Source of the DNA: Bifidobacterium catenulatum DSM 16992 = JCM 1194 = LMG 11043
GTDB taxonomy: Bacteria; Actinomycetota; Actinomycetes; Actinomycetales; Bifidobacteriaceae
Length of the DNA: 64,000 bases
NCBI RefSeq assembly: GCF_001025195.1
Contig: NZ_AP012325.1
Location: forward strand, 1,860,001-1,924,000
Reading direction: 5' to 3'
The position numbers and the translations under genes were made by a program. Below the pieces are notes generated by a model that was not told the DNA's origin, ran no database searches, and saw only the letters and a list, made by a program, of their open reading frames with translations. Positions 21,558 through 31,379 of this stretch are shown here, piece by piece. Every line of letters begins with the position of its first letter. Position 1 is the stretch's first letter.

Positions 21558-22442
21558 TCAGATGGAACGCACACGAAATGCGCCGGTACGGTTGGAAGCG
21601 ATAATCATCTGATCGTTTTCCAAACGAGTCCAGCCATCTTCGGCACACTGATCGAAACCGGAGCTGGCCACAACCACGCCCTTCAGCTGGCCTGCAGCCT
21701 GATCCGCTTCGGATTCACCGAGCGTACGATAGCGCATCACACGATAATCATGCGCCTGGTTGCCACGGCCGTACTGGTCGTAAATTTCCACGATGCGCTT
21801 GGACGTGACCTCACGACCGGCCGCGCACAGAGCGATGAACTGGTCTTGGCTCTGGATCATGCAGTTGTAGCTGGACTTCGGATAGCTTTTGCGCAGTTCG
21901 CGCACAGCCTGCGCGACCGCCTCGTCGAGTGCGAAACCAAAACCGATGTACTGCAGAATCACTGCGAAGAAAATGGCGGAATCGGAACGGCCGCCGGTAG
22001 ACTGCACGATGCTCGGATCGACTGGGAACGCACGGTTGGTGATGATATTGCGGCCCTGATCGTCGGAGATATCGCCATTGTGGATGAAGCTCAATCCGTT
22101 GGCGTAGAACGGCTGCTGATTCTCGAGAATCAGCGGCAGGTTCGAGCTGGCCAAACGCAAGTGCCACAGGCCTCCACGAGCCGGAGTGTTCGCAAGCTCG
22201 TCGAAAATCGGATCATGTCGGGCTGCGATCGTGTTCTTGTAGATGGCAGTACCGGTTTCCGGAGTGGGAGCGCCACCGTCACGCAGATACGGCGACTCAC
22301 TCGGCACGGTGACCAGCGCGGAGCCCCAGCCATCGTTGTGGATTTCGCTCAGATCGCGGAAATCGCGTACGGCCTGCATGCCGAGCACGCCATTGAGACT
22401 GGTGTTGCTTCCTGCTGCCGCGAATCCAAGTAATCTGCACAT
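21558..22442 (-). CDS. Class II glutamine amidotransferase (YafJ-like)
   Basis: An Ntn-hydrolase glutaminase domain, 294 aa. The protein begins MCRLLGFAA, so Cys2 becomes the N-terminal nucleophile after Met removal. Supporting motifs are NDGWGSALV, RGGLWHLRLASSNLPL (the Arg/His substrate loop), QPFYANGLSFIHNGDI and GRSDSAIFFAV. It is a stand-alone domain of the YafJ/GATase_4 family, so the acceptor for the released ammonia, if any, is unknown. The end of the preceding A/T-rich stretch carries TAGAGT 8 bases before the ATG and no ribosome site, again suggesting a leaderless transcript. Confidence 0.9.
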   Translation of the reverse strand: MCRLLGFAAAGSNTSLNGVLGMQAVRDFRDLSEIHNDGWGSALVTVPSESPYLRDGGAPTPETGTAIYKNTIAARHDPIFDELANTPARGGLWHLRLASSNLPLILENQQPFYANGLSFIHNGDISDDQGRNIITNRAFPVDPSIVQSTGGRSDSAIFFAVILQYIGFGFALDEAVAQAVRELRKSYPKSSYNCMIQSQDQFIALCAAGREVTSKRIVEIYDQYGRGNQAHDYRVMRYRTLGESEADQAAGQLKGVVVASSGFDQCAEDGWTRLENDQMIIASNRTGAFRVRSI

Positions 22443-22577
22443 GGTTGATTACTCTACAGGGCTTGTGATGCAACGCGCGCATATGGCTATCGACATTGCT
22501 TATAGCGTGCGAAAAACAGCGGGATTCCAACGATTCTTCGCGATAAGACCATGCAAAACCTACAAAATGTCCTACGA

Positions 22578-22631
22578 AAACGGGCTGCGCGATGATGGCG
22601 GATACGATCACCATCATCGCGCAGCCCGTTT
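22578..22631 (-). terminator. Terminator downstream of kup
   Basis: A 20-bp stem (AACGGGCTGCGCGATGATGG with its complement), loop of 12, followed on the minus strand by GTTTTCG. It begins about 11 bases after the kup stop codon. Confidence 0.85.
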
Positions 22632-22642
22632 CACGGCTTGTT

Positions 22643-24820
22643 TCACACGCGCTTTAGCCGCGGAGGACGCTGAGTCGCGAGGAACAGCGGCTGTATCTCA
22701 ATCAGCGGATTGTAAGGCGCAAGGCCGAACCATTTGACCGGAGATCCCGCAAGACGACGAATCGCATACTTGACTTCCAAAGAAATCGCGCCACGCTGCG
22801 ACACCTTCGACTCAGGCATAAGCGCCTTGTGAATCAGCACATATCGAATCGGACCGATATTCGGATCAGCATCAAGCTTCGGATAGCGGCTTTCCTGCCT
22901 CGGTAGATCCCCAGACTTCGACAAATCGTTCATGATCTGATGAATATAAGCTGGAATCGACTGAGAAACCTTGAAACCAAGCCGAATGCGAACACGGAAC
23001 ATGTAATCCGTGCCGAAATTCTCAACCGAATACTCGCGGGTGAACGGCTCATCGGCGGTCTCGACGGAAACCGCCCACCAAGCGCGGGCACGTTTTGGAT
23101 GGTCGGCGAAAATCGAGAAGAAGATATCAGTATCGATACGTTTCGTTTCCGGATCCGACGTGAGGTAGACGATATTGTCTGCAAAATACGGAATCGTATC
23201 GTCATCATGCAGCCGCTTCAGCACCGGTAGACATTCGGCGGGCTGCATATGACGACGCTGCGCACGTTCCAGCTTCGTGCCTTCGTTCCACGTGTACATA
23301 ACCAGCAGAATCGCGAAGGTAAGCAACATCGTGAACCAACCACCATGCAGGAACTTCGCCATGGAAGCGAAGAAGAACATGAATTGGATCGCAAGGAACA
23401 ACACGGTGAATACGATCGCTCCGAGACGACGCCCCGAATGCCAGATATAGACGGCGAGCAGAATGGTGGTGGTGATCATGGTGATGGTCAACGCCAGGCC
23501 ATATGCCGCGGAAATATGCTCGGAATCGCGGAATAGCGCCAAAACCAACAGTGTGGAAACGCAAAGCACCACATTGACCACAGGAATGTACAGCTGACCG
23601 CGGGTACGGGCCGGGTAACGGACCTGAAGATGCGGCATCCAGTTCAGATGGGTGGCTTCAGACACCATCGTGAATGCGCCGGTGATCAACGCCTGCGAGG
23701 CGATAACGCCCGCGACCACAGAAAGCACGACAGCCACGTAACGCACGCTAGGCGTCATCATTTCGAAGAACGGATTCAAACCGTGCGTGCGGATATAAGC
23801 CGAATCATCCCAATGATTGAGCATCCATGCGCCTTGGCCGAAATAACAGAGCACAAGCGCGACTTTGATGAACGGCCACGTGAAATAGATGTTGCCACGG
23901 CCAACGTGACCCATATCGGAATAAAGCGCTTCGGCACCGGTAGTTGACAGGAACACCGTACCCATGATGGCAAGGCCAGCGGCATTATGACCGCTGAACA
24001 GGAATCTAACACCGTACACGGGGTTGAGCGCCGCGAACACGCTCCAATACTGACTGAGGTTCGCCAAGCCGACAACCGCCAAGAACGAGAACCAGACAAG
24101 CACGACCGAACCGAACGCCTTGCCGATACGCTCAGTGCCACGCGACTGCACAGAGAACAGCATCAGAATGATGGCCGCGGTGATCATCAGAGTCAGCTGT
24201 TTGTTTTCAGTAAAAAGTTTTTCAAAAGCCGGTAGCGTTTCCAAGCCTTCCACTGCCGAGCTGATGGACACGGCCGGGGTAAGCACGGAATCGGCGAGGA
24301 ACGCGGCTCCGCCGAGCATGGCAGGAATCGCAAGCCATGCACCGTACTTCCGAACCAACGAGTACAGCGCGAAAATGCCACCTTCGCCCTTGTTGTCGAT
24401 GCGCATGGCGATCAGCACGTATTTGACGGTGGTGATAAGCGTGATTGACCAGAACACCAACGAAAGCACGCCGAGCACGGCTTCGCGGTTGGCATGCGCA
24501 AGTCCGCCCTGCCCGTTGAGGAACGTCTGCATGGTGTACAGCGGCGAGGTGCCGATATCGCCATACACAACGCCCAACGCCACAATCGCCATGGCGGGCG
24601 TGATTCTGTTTGGCCCGGATTGCAGACGGCTCCACCAGCGGCCGATGGGACCCTTGCTAGCCACCTGGTCAAGGTGAGCAGCCTCCTGCTGCTTCTCCTC
24701 GTGCTGCTTGATCAGCACTTGTCGCTCTTCCTTGGTCAGCACCTTGTGCGAGACCTTCGGCGCCTGCGTGTATGTGGCTGCGTGAAACAGCGGCTCATCC
24801 TCGTTCGGCTCGTTAGCCAT
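22643..24820 (-). CDS. kup: Kup-family potassium uptake protein
   Basis: Low-affinity K+ (proton-coupled) importer of the cytoplasmic membrane. The 725-aa protein has a hydrophilic N-terminus (1-80), about 12 membrane segments (about 90-520) and a C-terminal cytoplasmic domain of about 190 residues. Family landmarks are VYGDIGTSPLYTMQT, KYVLIAMRIDNKGEGGIFAL and AALNPVYG. The frame opens further upstream, but the ATG at 24820 (MANEPNEDEP) has a perfect GGAGG eight bases before it and is the better start. Transcribed alone from a TTGACA promoter at 24880-24908. Confidence 0.92.
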   Translation of the reverse strand: MANEPNEDEPLFHAATYTQAPKVSHKVLTKEERQVLIKQHEEKQQEAAHLDQVASKGPIGRWWSRLQSGPNRITPAMAIVALGVVYGDIGTSPLYTMQTFLNGQGGLAHANREAVLGVLSLVFWSITLITTVKYVLIAMRIDNKGEGGIFALYSLVRKYGAWLAIPAMLGGAAFLADSVLTPAVSISSAVEGLETLPAFEKLFTENKQLTLMITAAIILMLFSVQSRGTERIGKAFGSVVLVWFSFLAVVGLANLSQYWSVFAALNPVYGVRFLFSGHNAAGLAIMGTVFLSTTGAEALYSDMGHVGRGNIYFTWPFIKVALVLCYFGQGAWMLNHWDDSAYIRTHGLNPFFEMMTPSVRYVAVVLSVVAGVIASQALITGAFTMVSEATHLNWMPHLQVRYPARTRGQLYIPVVNVVLCVSTLLVLALFRDSEHISAAYGLALTITMITTTILLAVYIWHSGRRLGAIVFTVLFLAIQFMFFFASMAKFLHGGWFTMLLTFAILLVMYTWNEGTKLERAQRRHMQPAECLPVLKRLHDDDTIPYFADNIVYLTSDPETKRIDTDIFFSIFADHPKRARAWWAVSVETADEPFTREYSVENFGTDYMFRVRIRLGFKVSQSIPAYIHQIMNDLSKSGDLPRQESRYPKLDADPNIGPIRYVLIHKALMPESKVSQRGAISLEVKYAIRRLAGSPVKWFGLAPYNPLIEIQPLFLATQRPPRLKRV

Positions 24821-24879
24821 AACGCTACCTCCAAGTGGCGGGCCTTCCAACCCACTCCCCAAAATAAACGCAAAAAGGC

Positions 24880-24908
24880 ACGTTAGGAGCCTTACGAAGT
24901 CTTGTCAA
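24880..24908 (-). promoter_or_regulatory. Promoter of kup
   Basis: On the minus strand a perfect TTGACA (24908-24903), 17-base spacer and TAACGT (24885-24880). This gives a leader of about 55 bases, too short for the known c-di-AMP riboswitch that precedes some kup genes. Confidence 0.6.
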
Positions 24909-25043
24909 ATCTTCACATTGTTTCTTGCGATTCCTGATCTCGCACGAAGTAGACTTCCTGTGGGTTTCTTTTCTTATTTTTCCTCTTGTTTTTCTCTTAT
25001 TTTCGGATAAATCGTTTCCATCCTGTCGATTTTCGGAATTTGT

Positions 25044-26000
25044 TCAGATTCCATACACTTCGCGCGTAGTCTTTCGTGTTGCCTGCGCGACTTCTGTCAG
25101 CGGTTTATCGAGATAATTCGCCAACGACTGCAGGGTGTAGGGGATCATGTATGGCGCGTTGGTGCGGCCACGATACGGCATCGGACTTAGGTAGGGGGCA
25201 TCGGTTTCGACCATGACATGGCTCAATCCGACAATGCGCGCCGACTCGCGTATACCATCGTTGCCCTTATAGCTGGATGTGCCCGAAAGGCTGAGATACC
25301 AACCGTTTTCACGCGCGATCTCACCCATTTCGGCATCACCGGAATAGCTGTGGAACACGGTCCGTTCGGGAGCGCCGTCCGCCAGCAGCGTTTCGATGAC
25401 TTCCTTGTGTGAATCGCGATCATGGATCTGCATGGGCAGGTTCAATTCCTTGGCGAGCGCGATGTGCGCGCGGAAAGCTTCCCTCTGAAGTTCTTTGGCA
25501 GCTTCGCCGGTCCGGAAGAGATCCATGCCGGTTTCGCCTATGGCCACAACCTGATTGGGGTAGGTGATAGCGAGACGGTGCACCTCGGCCATGGCGTCTT
25601 CGAAGCTGGTGTCGTGCCAGGGTTTGTATTTGAGCGGAAGTCCGTCTGGTCCGGGCACTCCACGATGGCCGTGGAGCACGGATTCGTTAGGGTGTATGGC
25701 GATGGCCGCGTGAACGGTTTGGGAGTGTTCGCGTGCCATGTCGATGGCTGTCATGAGGTTCGGCAGTTCGCATCCGCAGTCAATGACGCCTTCGACGCCG
25801 ACTTGTTGCGCTTGGTTCAGCAGTTCGTCAACGCTGTATACGGGGACTTCCGGCTGTCCTTTTTCTTGCGCTTCATGGCTCATGGCCTGCGAGAACGGCA
25901 CGACGGACGCCACATGCGTGTGGTTGTCGATGACGTGCGCGTTCTCGGGAAGTGGTTGCGGTGCTGGCGCCCAGCTGCGGTCACGATGGTGTTTGCTCAT
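25044..26000 (-). CDS. tatD: TatD-family metal-dependent hydrolase (DNase)
   Basis: TIM-barrel metallohydrolase, 318 aa, slightly long for the family because of the N-terminus and an insert at 45-60. Metal and active-site motifs in order: VIDNHTHV (His-x-His), GVIDCGCELPN, AIAIHPNES, VAIGETGMDL (Glu), PMQIHDRDSHKE, TVFHSYSGD, and VMVETDAPYLSP (C-terminal Asp). TatD acts as a 3'-5' exonuclease in DNA repair and turnover. The ATG at 26000 follows GGAGGT very closely, and TAGGCT lies just before that, so the message may have almost no leader. Confidence 0.93.
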   Translation of the reverse strand: MSKHHRDRSWAPAPQPLPENAHVIDNHTHVASVVPFSQAMSHEAQEKGQPEVPVYSVDELLNQAQQVGVEGVIDCGCELPNLMTAIDMAREHSQTVHAAIAIHPNESVLHGHRGVPGPDGLPLKYKPWHDTSFEDAMAEVHRLAITYPNQVVAIGETGMDLFRTGEAAKELQREAFRAHIALAKELNLPMQIHDRDSHKEVIETLLADGAPERTVFHSYSGDAEMGEIARENGWYLSLSGTSSYKGNDGIRESARIVGLSHVMVETDAPYLSPMPYRGRTNAPYMIPYTLQSLANYLDKPLTEVAQATRKTTREVYGI

Positions 26001-26092
26001 ACCTCCAGCCTACGCTCGATGGCAGTCTTGCGGTTGCAGTCGACATGATTGTCGAGCGAACCGAACGGCCAGCCAATCAAACGGACGGCCAA

Positions 26093-28543
26093 TCAACCGC
26101 GGCGGCGAATCGCGAAAATTCGGGCGGATGGACGCTTGGAAGTGGTTGCGTTCAGGCGCACCGTTTCCGGATCCATGCGTTCGATGGTCCACGGTTCGGC
26201 GTCCGGAGCATGATCGGGTTCATCCGGATTCGGGAAGACCTGCTCGATGGTCCTGCCGGCTTCCAGCGGTATGTTCACCGAGGGGGTGCCTCCGCGACGC
26301 CATACGATGATGTAATCGGGTTTGTCTTCCTGCTGAATCTGCTGGTCGTTCTGCCGATTGGACGGATCGGCGTTCTGCCCGTTCGAGGCGTCACAACCGA
26401 GCACATGCTCGTCGCACATATCCGTTTCGACGTGGCGCAAACCGACGGTAAGCCAATCGCCGTCAAAATCAGGAAGTCCAGACGGCCAGAACGGCACCAT
26501 ATGCTGCTGGTCGGCAAGTACACAACGATGTAAGGCGATGGCGTCGCGAACGAGCGAAAGACGCGGCTCGGTCATGCGGTCGATGAAACCAGACAGATAC
26601 AGTCTGCCGAGCACGCCCGTGGCGAGCGTGAAAACAGCCGTCTCATCGTCCATCTCCTGCTGGGCGTAGCCCCAATTCCCCTGCTGTTCCGGCAGAATCG
26701 TCATGCCCGCTCCGGCCGCGATAGCCGCGTAAATCAGCGGATCGCATTGGTCGGAAGTGGATTGCAGATCCAAGCGGGACAACTGCACATAATCGGCACG
26801 CATGGCGCCGGAGCCGCAATTTTCGATCATCACATCCGGGTGACGACGACGCAAATCGTCGAGCCAATCCAAATATGCGCGGCAATGCTCAAGCAAGCCG
26901 TCGCCAACGGATTCGGTATTCAAATCAGTGCCGACGCCGGGAATGGTGTTGTAGTCGAACTTGAAGAACACCGCGCCGAAATCGTCGATCAGACGATCAA
27001 CGGTACGCGTAACATGCTCACGCGCTTCGGGGGAACGGAAATCAAGCAAATATCGACCCGAATCACACACACGCACGCCATGGCGTTGGAAGAACGCAGA
27101 ATCCGGCAGCGTGCTTGCCAACGGCGATTTCGCACCGATCACTTCAGGTTCGAGCCACAGGCCCAAGCCCATGCCGTGCGCACGGATGTTTTCGGCAAGA
27201 CCGCGCAAACCGGCGTCGCCGAAACGGTTGGTGGAAGCCTGCCATTCGCCGACCATATCCCACCAGCCGCCGTCCGTGCTGTCGTACCAGCCGGCGTCGA
27301 TGCAGAAAATATCCGCGCCAACGCTTGCCGCGCCTTCGATCAGCGGCAGTTCCTTCTCAATACGTGGGTCACCGAACAGCGTGTTCATGTAATCGTTATA
27401 GACAACGAGACCTTGCGTACGCTTGAACTGCTCGGCACGACCCAGTTCGCGGGCTTTGGCAACGCGCAATGCGCGACGCTGCAACGTCATTTCGGCGACG
27501 GCCTGCTGCCAATCGCCGGCCGCGATGGCGAACGACACGGGAACCGACTCGAAATCATTGCCCTCACCAAGGTTGGTGAACCAGCCGTGATTCTGATATT
27601 CCGGTCCGAATGCACTGATGTGCAGACCGGGATCATCCTCACCGACCTCCCACTCCCACGGGCCATTATGCTCAATCTGCCACATTACGGAGAAGTCGCG
27701 GGCGCGGCGCATGGAACCTTCGACCTGTACGATACCGGCCGGCTCATGCACCCCTGTGCTCCATGTGGAGGTGGAGCTCATGGCGAATCGCGAGCTGGAC
27801 TGGCCTGGATTGATTTTCTGGTTGCGGTTGCGCACCTGGGTGTCTCGCAGCGGGCGGACGCGCCAATCGTTTTCCACGGCCCAGGCAGCGTCGCCCCAGA
27901 AAATATTCGAACGATGGACTTTGCCGCAGTTGACGCGCATGGGAACGGTCAGGTTCAGCGACGACACCGCTTCAATCGGCAGTTGTTTGGCGGATTGCAG
28001 GCGCGTGTGCGTGCGCACCGCGGAAAGATTAGGGAACGCTTCGAACACGGAGGTGACCACCAGACCCTCATGCGGGTCGGCACAAACCGTTACAGGCGCG
28101 GGATTCGCAGCAGAGGCAGCCGCATCGCGCTCACTGGCGGTCGACTCGAATTCGCGGCCTTTCGGCTCAAGATCGGCATACGACGCGAATTGCGTGATCT
28201 CCAAACGGAACGGATCGGCGGAACCCTGTCCCGGTTCGGACGCGAGCGCGGAAACGAAGCGTAGTTTGCTACCGGCGACCGTGGCGATCAGCGCGAGGCG
28301 GTTGTCTTGCGAACCGGTGTTCGCGGCGAGCACCTCCACGATCGGGCGGGGATCTTTTTCCACTACAGGCGTTCCATCATCGGACAGGCGACCGTCAATG
28401 GGGATCATGCCTCGCCCTACAACGTTGCATAGGCGGACGGGAGAATCCCCCGCGATGTCGAACAGCATGGACACCACACCATTGCCCCATTCGAGACGTC
28501 CATCCTGACGAGGAAGTAGAGGGTTCAACATGCCGGCTGCCAT
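26093..28543 (-). CDS. Alpha-galactosidase (GH36)
   Basis: Releases alpha-1,6-galactose from melibiose, raffinose and stachyose, a usual bifidobacterial growth substrate. The protein is about 816 aa with an N-terminal beta domain (1-330), a TIM barrel (about 340-690) and a C-terminal beta domain. Visible motifs: FCIDAGWYDS, GLGLWLEPEVIG, AVFFKFDYN (nucleophile Asp), IENCGSGAMRADYVQLSR and STSDQCDPLIY (acid/base Asp). It lacks a signal peptide, so is cytoplasmic. AAGGAG lies six bases before the ATG at 28543; the ATG two codons upstream (28549) is too close to it. Two Gln/Asp/Asn-rich spots near 745-770 look like a loose loop. Confidence 0.93.
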   Translation of the reverse strand: MAAGMLNPLLPRQDGRLEWGNGVVSMLFDIAGDSPVRLCNVVGRGMIPIDGRLSDDGTPVVEKDPRPIVEVLAANTGSQDNRLALIATVAGSKLRFVSALASEPGQGSADPFRLEITQFASYADLEPKGREFESTASERDAAASAANPAPVTVCADPHEGLVVTSVFEAFPNLSAVRTHTRLQSAKQLPIEAVSSLNLTVPMRVNCGKVHRSNIFWGDAAWAVENDWRVRPLRDTQVRNRNQKINPGQSSSRFAMSSTSTWSTGVHEPAGIVQVEGSMRRARDFSVMWQIEHNGPWEWEVGEDDPGLHISAFGPEYQNHGWFTNLGEGNDFESVPVSFAIAAGDWQQAVAEMTLQRRALRVAKARELGRAEQFKRTQGLVVYNDYMNTLFGDPRIEKELPLIEGAASVGADIFCIDAGWYDSTDGGWWDMVGEWQASTNRFGDAGLRGLAENIRAHGMGLGLWLEPEVIGAKSPLASTLPDSAFFQRHGVRVCDSGRYLLDFRSPEAREHVTRTVDRLIDDFGAVFFKFDYNTIPGVGTDLNTESVGDGLLEHCRAYLDWLDDLRRRHPDVMIENCGSGAMRADYVQLSRLDLQSTSDQCDPLIYAAIAAGAGMTILPEQQGNWGYAQQEMDDETAVFTLATGVLGRLYLSGFIDRMTEPRLSLVRDAIALHRCVLADQQHMVPFWPSGLPDFDGDWLTVGLRHVETDMCDEHVLGCDASNGQNADPSNRQNDQQIQQEDKPDYIIVWRRGGTPSVNIPLEAGRTIEQVFPNPDEPDHAPDAEPWTIERMDPETVRLNATTSKRPSARIFAIRRRG

Positions 28544-28549
28544 TGCCAT

Positions 28550-28863
28550 CTCCTTCGTGCTTCGAATACCGCCTGTTTATTGACGTGTATCGTTTGACGT
28601 ACCTTCACTAGCTTAAACGGGAAAACGAGGCATGCCGTGCATGCGTGTCCATAGGCATTCAGGAAACGTTCAGCAACAGGATTGCAGCAAATGCATTTTT
28701 CGGCAAAGCAAAAACGCAGCCATCGGCAACTCATGTAGCGTCTTCCATTTCGACTGCTTCGCGTACACGTCGGATCAGGAAAGCTCGGCTACGGCCGCCT
28801 TCTGCTCGTCGGAAAGTGCATAGTCATCATCATGCCGTCCAACGGGATGTTGGCCGTCAAACG
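28550..28863. other. Intergenic region between GH36 and GH127 genes
   Basis: It holds the promoter of the GH36 gene (minus strand). Around 28580-28600 are partial repeats ACGTCAAACGATAC / ACGTCAATAAAC that could be a regulator site. Just after the GH127 stop, another minus-strand frame reads protein-like (LTFDGQHPVGRHDDDYALSD, stop about 28775), perhaps a relic of a lost gene. No clear terminator is seen. Confidence 0.35.
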
Positions 28864-31029
28864 TCAGCTGCGCAGGAACACCGTCATCTCGGTTTCGCCA
28901 CGATTGGCCCATGCGAAATACGGAATCAGTGTGACTTCCGTCGGTTGACGTTGTGCCGGCTGCCACAGTGCGTACAGCGACTTGTCGGCGGCGCCCTGCG
29001 AGGACTCCCGCCAAGCGGGAATGGTCAGCGTGACCATTGGCAGATCGACCGGTTCCACTTCGCCCAAGCCTCGTTCGTCCTGTGCGGCGGCCTGCGCATG
29101 GAAGGTGATTTCGTTGACTTTGACGGAGTCCGGATCGGCGGCGATCGTCTCGGCATCAGCATGTAGCAGATGCAGATTGTCGCCATTGTCGGTGCCTTCC
29201 GCGCAGTAGGCCAGCGGGCCGCGTATGAAGGCGACCTTGCCTGCGTCTTCGCGTACGAGAGGATTGGCCGCAATCATCCTGACCGGCATGGGGAAGTCGA
29301 AATCGATGACGTCACCGTCACGCCAAGTACCGGTGAGGTAGAGGTAGCCGTCACGGGTGGTGCGTGTGATGCGAGAATCCTTCTCACCCGTGGCATGGAT
29401 GGAGTCGGCGGCCGACTCGCCACCGGCCCAGGCAGGCAGGCGAAGGGCCAAGGCAAAGGACTCCGGAACCTGCCCCTCATCGGAGGAAGGAAGGGTCACG
29501 GTGATGGCGCCGGCGCCATTCCACGGCATACCGGCCCGCACTTCGAGGGAGACATCGGAACCGCCGAGTTTCGCGGACACCACGCCACCCATATACAGGT
29601 GCACATACAGCGTGGAGGCATCGTCGGCCACCGTGTAGGCGTACTGTTGCACACTTTCGACCATGCGGGCGATGTTCGGCGGGCAGCACGCGCAGCCGAA
29701 CCACTTCTGACGGACCGGCTTGACGTGGAACTTGCGTTCGTCGCGATGGCAGGCTTCGGGCACGACCTCCAACGGATTCACATAGAAGAAGCTTTTGCCA
29801 TCGAGCGCCATGCCGGCCAGCGTGGTGTTGTACAAGGCCGATTCCATGACGTCCGCATATTCGGATTTTGGCTGAATCTCAAGCATACGGCGCGCAAAGA
29901 ACGCGAGTGCGATGGCCGCGCAGCTTTCCGAGTAGGCGGTGTCGTTCGGCAGATCGTAGTCGAAGGAGAACGCCTCGCCCATATGCGTGGCACCGATGCC
30001 GCCGGTGATATACAGTTTCCTGTCGACGATGTTGCGCCAGAGCGTCTCGCAGGATTCCAGCAGTGCTGCTTCCCCGGTGATTCTCGCCACGTCGGCCACG
30101 CCTGAGTAGAAGTAGGCGGCGCGCACGGCATGACCGAGCGCCTCCGTTTGTTCCGTGACCGGCTTGTCGGCTTGATAGTAGGTGTAGTTCTGTTCACGTG
30201 GCTCGTAGTTGCGACCGTCCTCTTCGGCACGGCGGCGATCTTCGAGTGCAAAGTACAGTGGTTGCTGTCCACGCTGCCATACGAAGTATTCGGCCAGGTC
30301 GGCGTAACGGGTCTCGCCGGTTACCGCAGCCAGCTTCACCAGCGCCATCTCAGCGATCTCATGGCCCGGATAGCCGTGCAGCCTGCCTTCTTCCGTACCA
30401 AATCGGGAATCGATGTAATCGGCGAAACGGCAGGCCGCATCAAGTAGCTTGCGTTTGCCCGTGGCCTCGTAGTAGGCGACCGCACCTTCGACCAGATGCC
30501 CGAAACAGTACAGTTCGTGATGGTCCTTCAGATTGGTGAAGTGGCGGTCCATGCCGTTGAGAATGTAGTAGGTGTCAAGGTAGCCGTTGTCCAGCTGCGC
30601 CGCGCACACGATGTCGATGGCCGCGTCGGCTGTGGCCTCGAGTTCGGCGTCGGGATGATGGGTCAGCGAGTAGCCGACCGCTTCGATCCACTTGGAGAAG
30701 TCGGTGTCTTGGAACACAAATCCATAGAATTTGTCCGGGTCGGGATTGGCCGGGTCTTCCGGCAGCGCCTCGAAGCCGCGGAAGGTGTATTTCGGCGGCA
30801 CGAAGGCCTTGCCCTGCTCGTGACGCTCGGCATTCTGCGCGGCCGCGGCCTTGAAGTTGTGCATGCAGTAGCTGGGGGCGGCACCGGGAACGTTGTCGTT
30901 CAACGCATTCCACTGATATGGAATCACCGCGGTGCGTACGAGCTCCTGCTCGGCGGCCCAGAACGGGTCGGTGACGGTGGCGTCGCGCAGCTCTATTGGA
31001 TGGCTGTGGCGGTTATGGATGTCGGTCAC
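28864..31029 (-). CDS. Beta-L-arabinofuranosidase (GH127, HypBA1-like)
   Basis: Releases L-arabinose from beta-L-arabinofuranosides such as those on plant hydroxyproline-rich glycoproteins (family role known from B. longum HypBA1). The 721-aa cytoplasmic enzyme has an (alpha/alpha)6 barrel then beta domains. The zinc-cysteine site is intact: YSESCAAIAL (Glu-x-Cys ligands) and WFGCACCPPN (the CC pair containing the nucleophile). Other motifs are YPGHEIAEMALVKLA and YITGGIGATHMGEAFSFDYD. An open frame extends to 31137, but the GTG at 31029 overlaps the upstream stop in GTGA and has GAAGGACA eight bases before it, so it is the real start, coupled to the small membrane protein gene. Confidence 0.92.
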   Translation of the reverse strand: MTDIHNRHSHPIELRDATVTDPFWAAEQELVRTAVIPYQWNALNDNVPGAAPSYCMHNFKAAAAQNAERHEQGKAFVPPKYTFRGFEALPEDPANPDPDKFYGFVFQDTDFSKWIEAVGYSLTHHPDAELEATADAAIDIVCAAQLDNGYLDTYYILNGMDRHFTNLKDHHELYCFGHLVEGAVAYYEATGKRKLLDAACRFADYIDSRFGTEEGRLHGYPGHEIAEMALVKLAAVTGETRYADLAEYFVWQRGQQPLYFALEDRRRAEEDGRNYEPREQNYTYYQADKPVTEQTEALGHAVRAAYFYSGVADVARITGEAALLESCETLWRNIVDRKLYITGGIGATHMGEAFSFDYDLPNDTAYSESCAAIALAFFARRMLEIQPKSEYADVMESALYNTTLAGMALDGKSFFYVNPLEVVPEACHRDERKFHVKPVRQKWFGCACCPPNIARMVESVQQYAYTVADDASTLYVHLYMGGVVSAKLGGSDVSLEVRAGMPWNGAGAITVTLPSSDEGQVPESFALALRLPAWAGGESAADSIHATGEKDSRITRTTRDGYLYLTGTWRDGDVIDFDFPMPVRMIAANPLVREDAGKVAFIRGPLAYCAEGTDNGDNLHLLHADAETIAADPDSVKVNEITFHAQAAAQDERGLGEVEPVDLPMVTLTIPAWRESSQGAADKSLYALWQPAQRQPTEVTLIPYFAWANRGETEMTVFLRS

Positions 31030-31292
31030 GAGAGATTGTCCTTCCATGCGGGGGTTGTCGTACCGGCAGGGCCGGCGTTCTGGTCTTGTCCGATGGGTTC
31101 GAGCACATGTACGTCCATGCCGGGCAGTCGGCCCCACGAGTAGACGGCCATCATGGTGGCGAAGATGAGCACGGCCACACCGAATACCATCATCAGGCCG
31201 GGCAGCGTATGCGCCACGAAGGCGACGTTGACGACGACGATCATCATGATGATGCGGCAGAGGGATTCGTAGCCAACGGCGAATCGTTTCAT
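31026..31292 (-). CDS. Small membrane protein, possibly a truncated DUF624/YesL protein
   Basis: An 88-aa protein with two membrane segments (about 12-30 and 34-53: IIMMIVVVNVAFVAHTLPGL, MVFGVAVLIFATMMAVYSWG) and a polar tail. The N-terminus (MKRFAVGYESLCRII) recalls the YesL/DUF624 proteins found in sugar loci, which are about 200 residues long, so this may be a shortened copy. A GAGG site precedes the ATG. The stop overlaps the GH127 start by four bases, implying co-expression. Confidence 0.6.
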   Translation of the reverse strand: MKRFAVGYESLCRIIMMIVVVNVAFVAHTLPGLMMVFGVAVLIFATMMAVYSWGRLPGMDVHVLEPIGQDQNAGPAGTTTPAWKDNLS

Positions 31293-31379
31293 GGCACTAC
31301 CTCGTTGTATCGCAGTTTCGTTGAAATCCCAATATTTCTATCGTCATAATCATATGCCATCCCAACTGCACGACGTGCG

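Noticed and set aside
24820-24873. c-di-AMP riboswitch upstream of kup
   Set aside because: The promoter leaves a leader of only about 55 bases, too short for that riboswitch.
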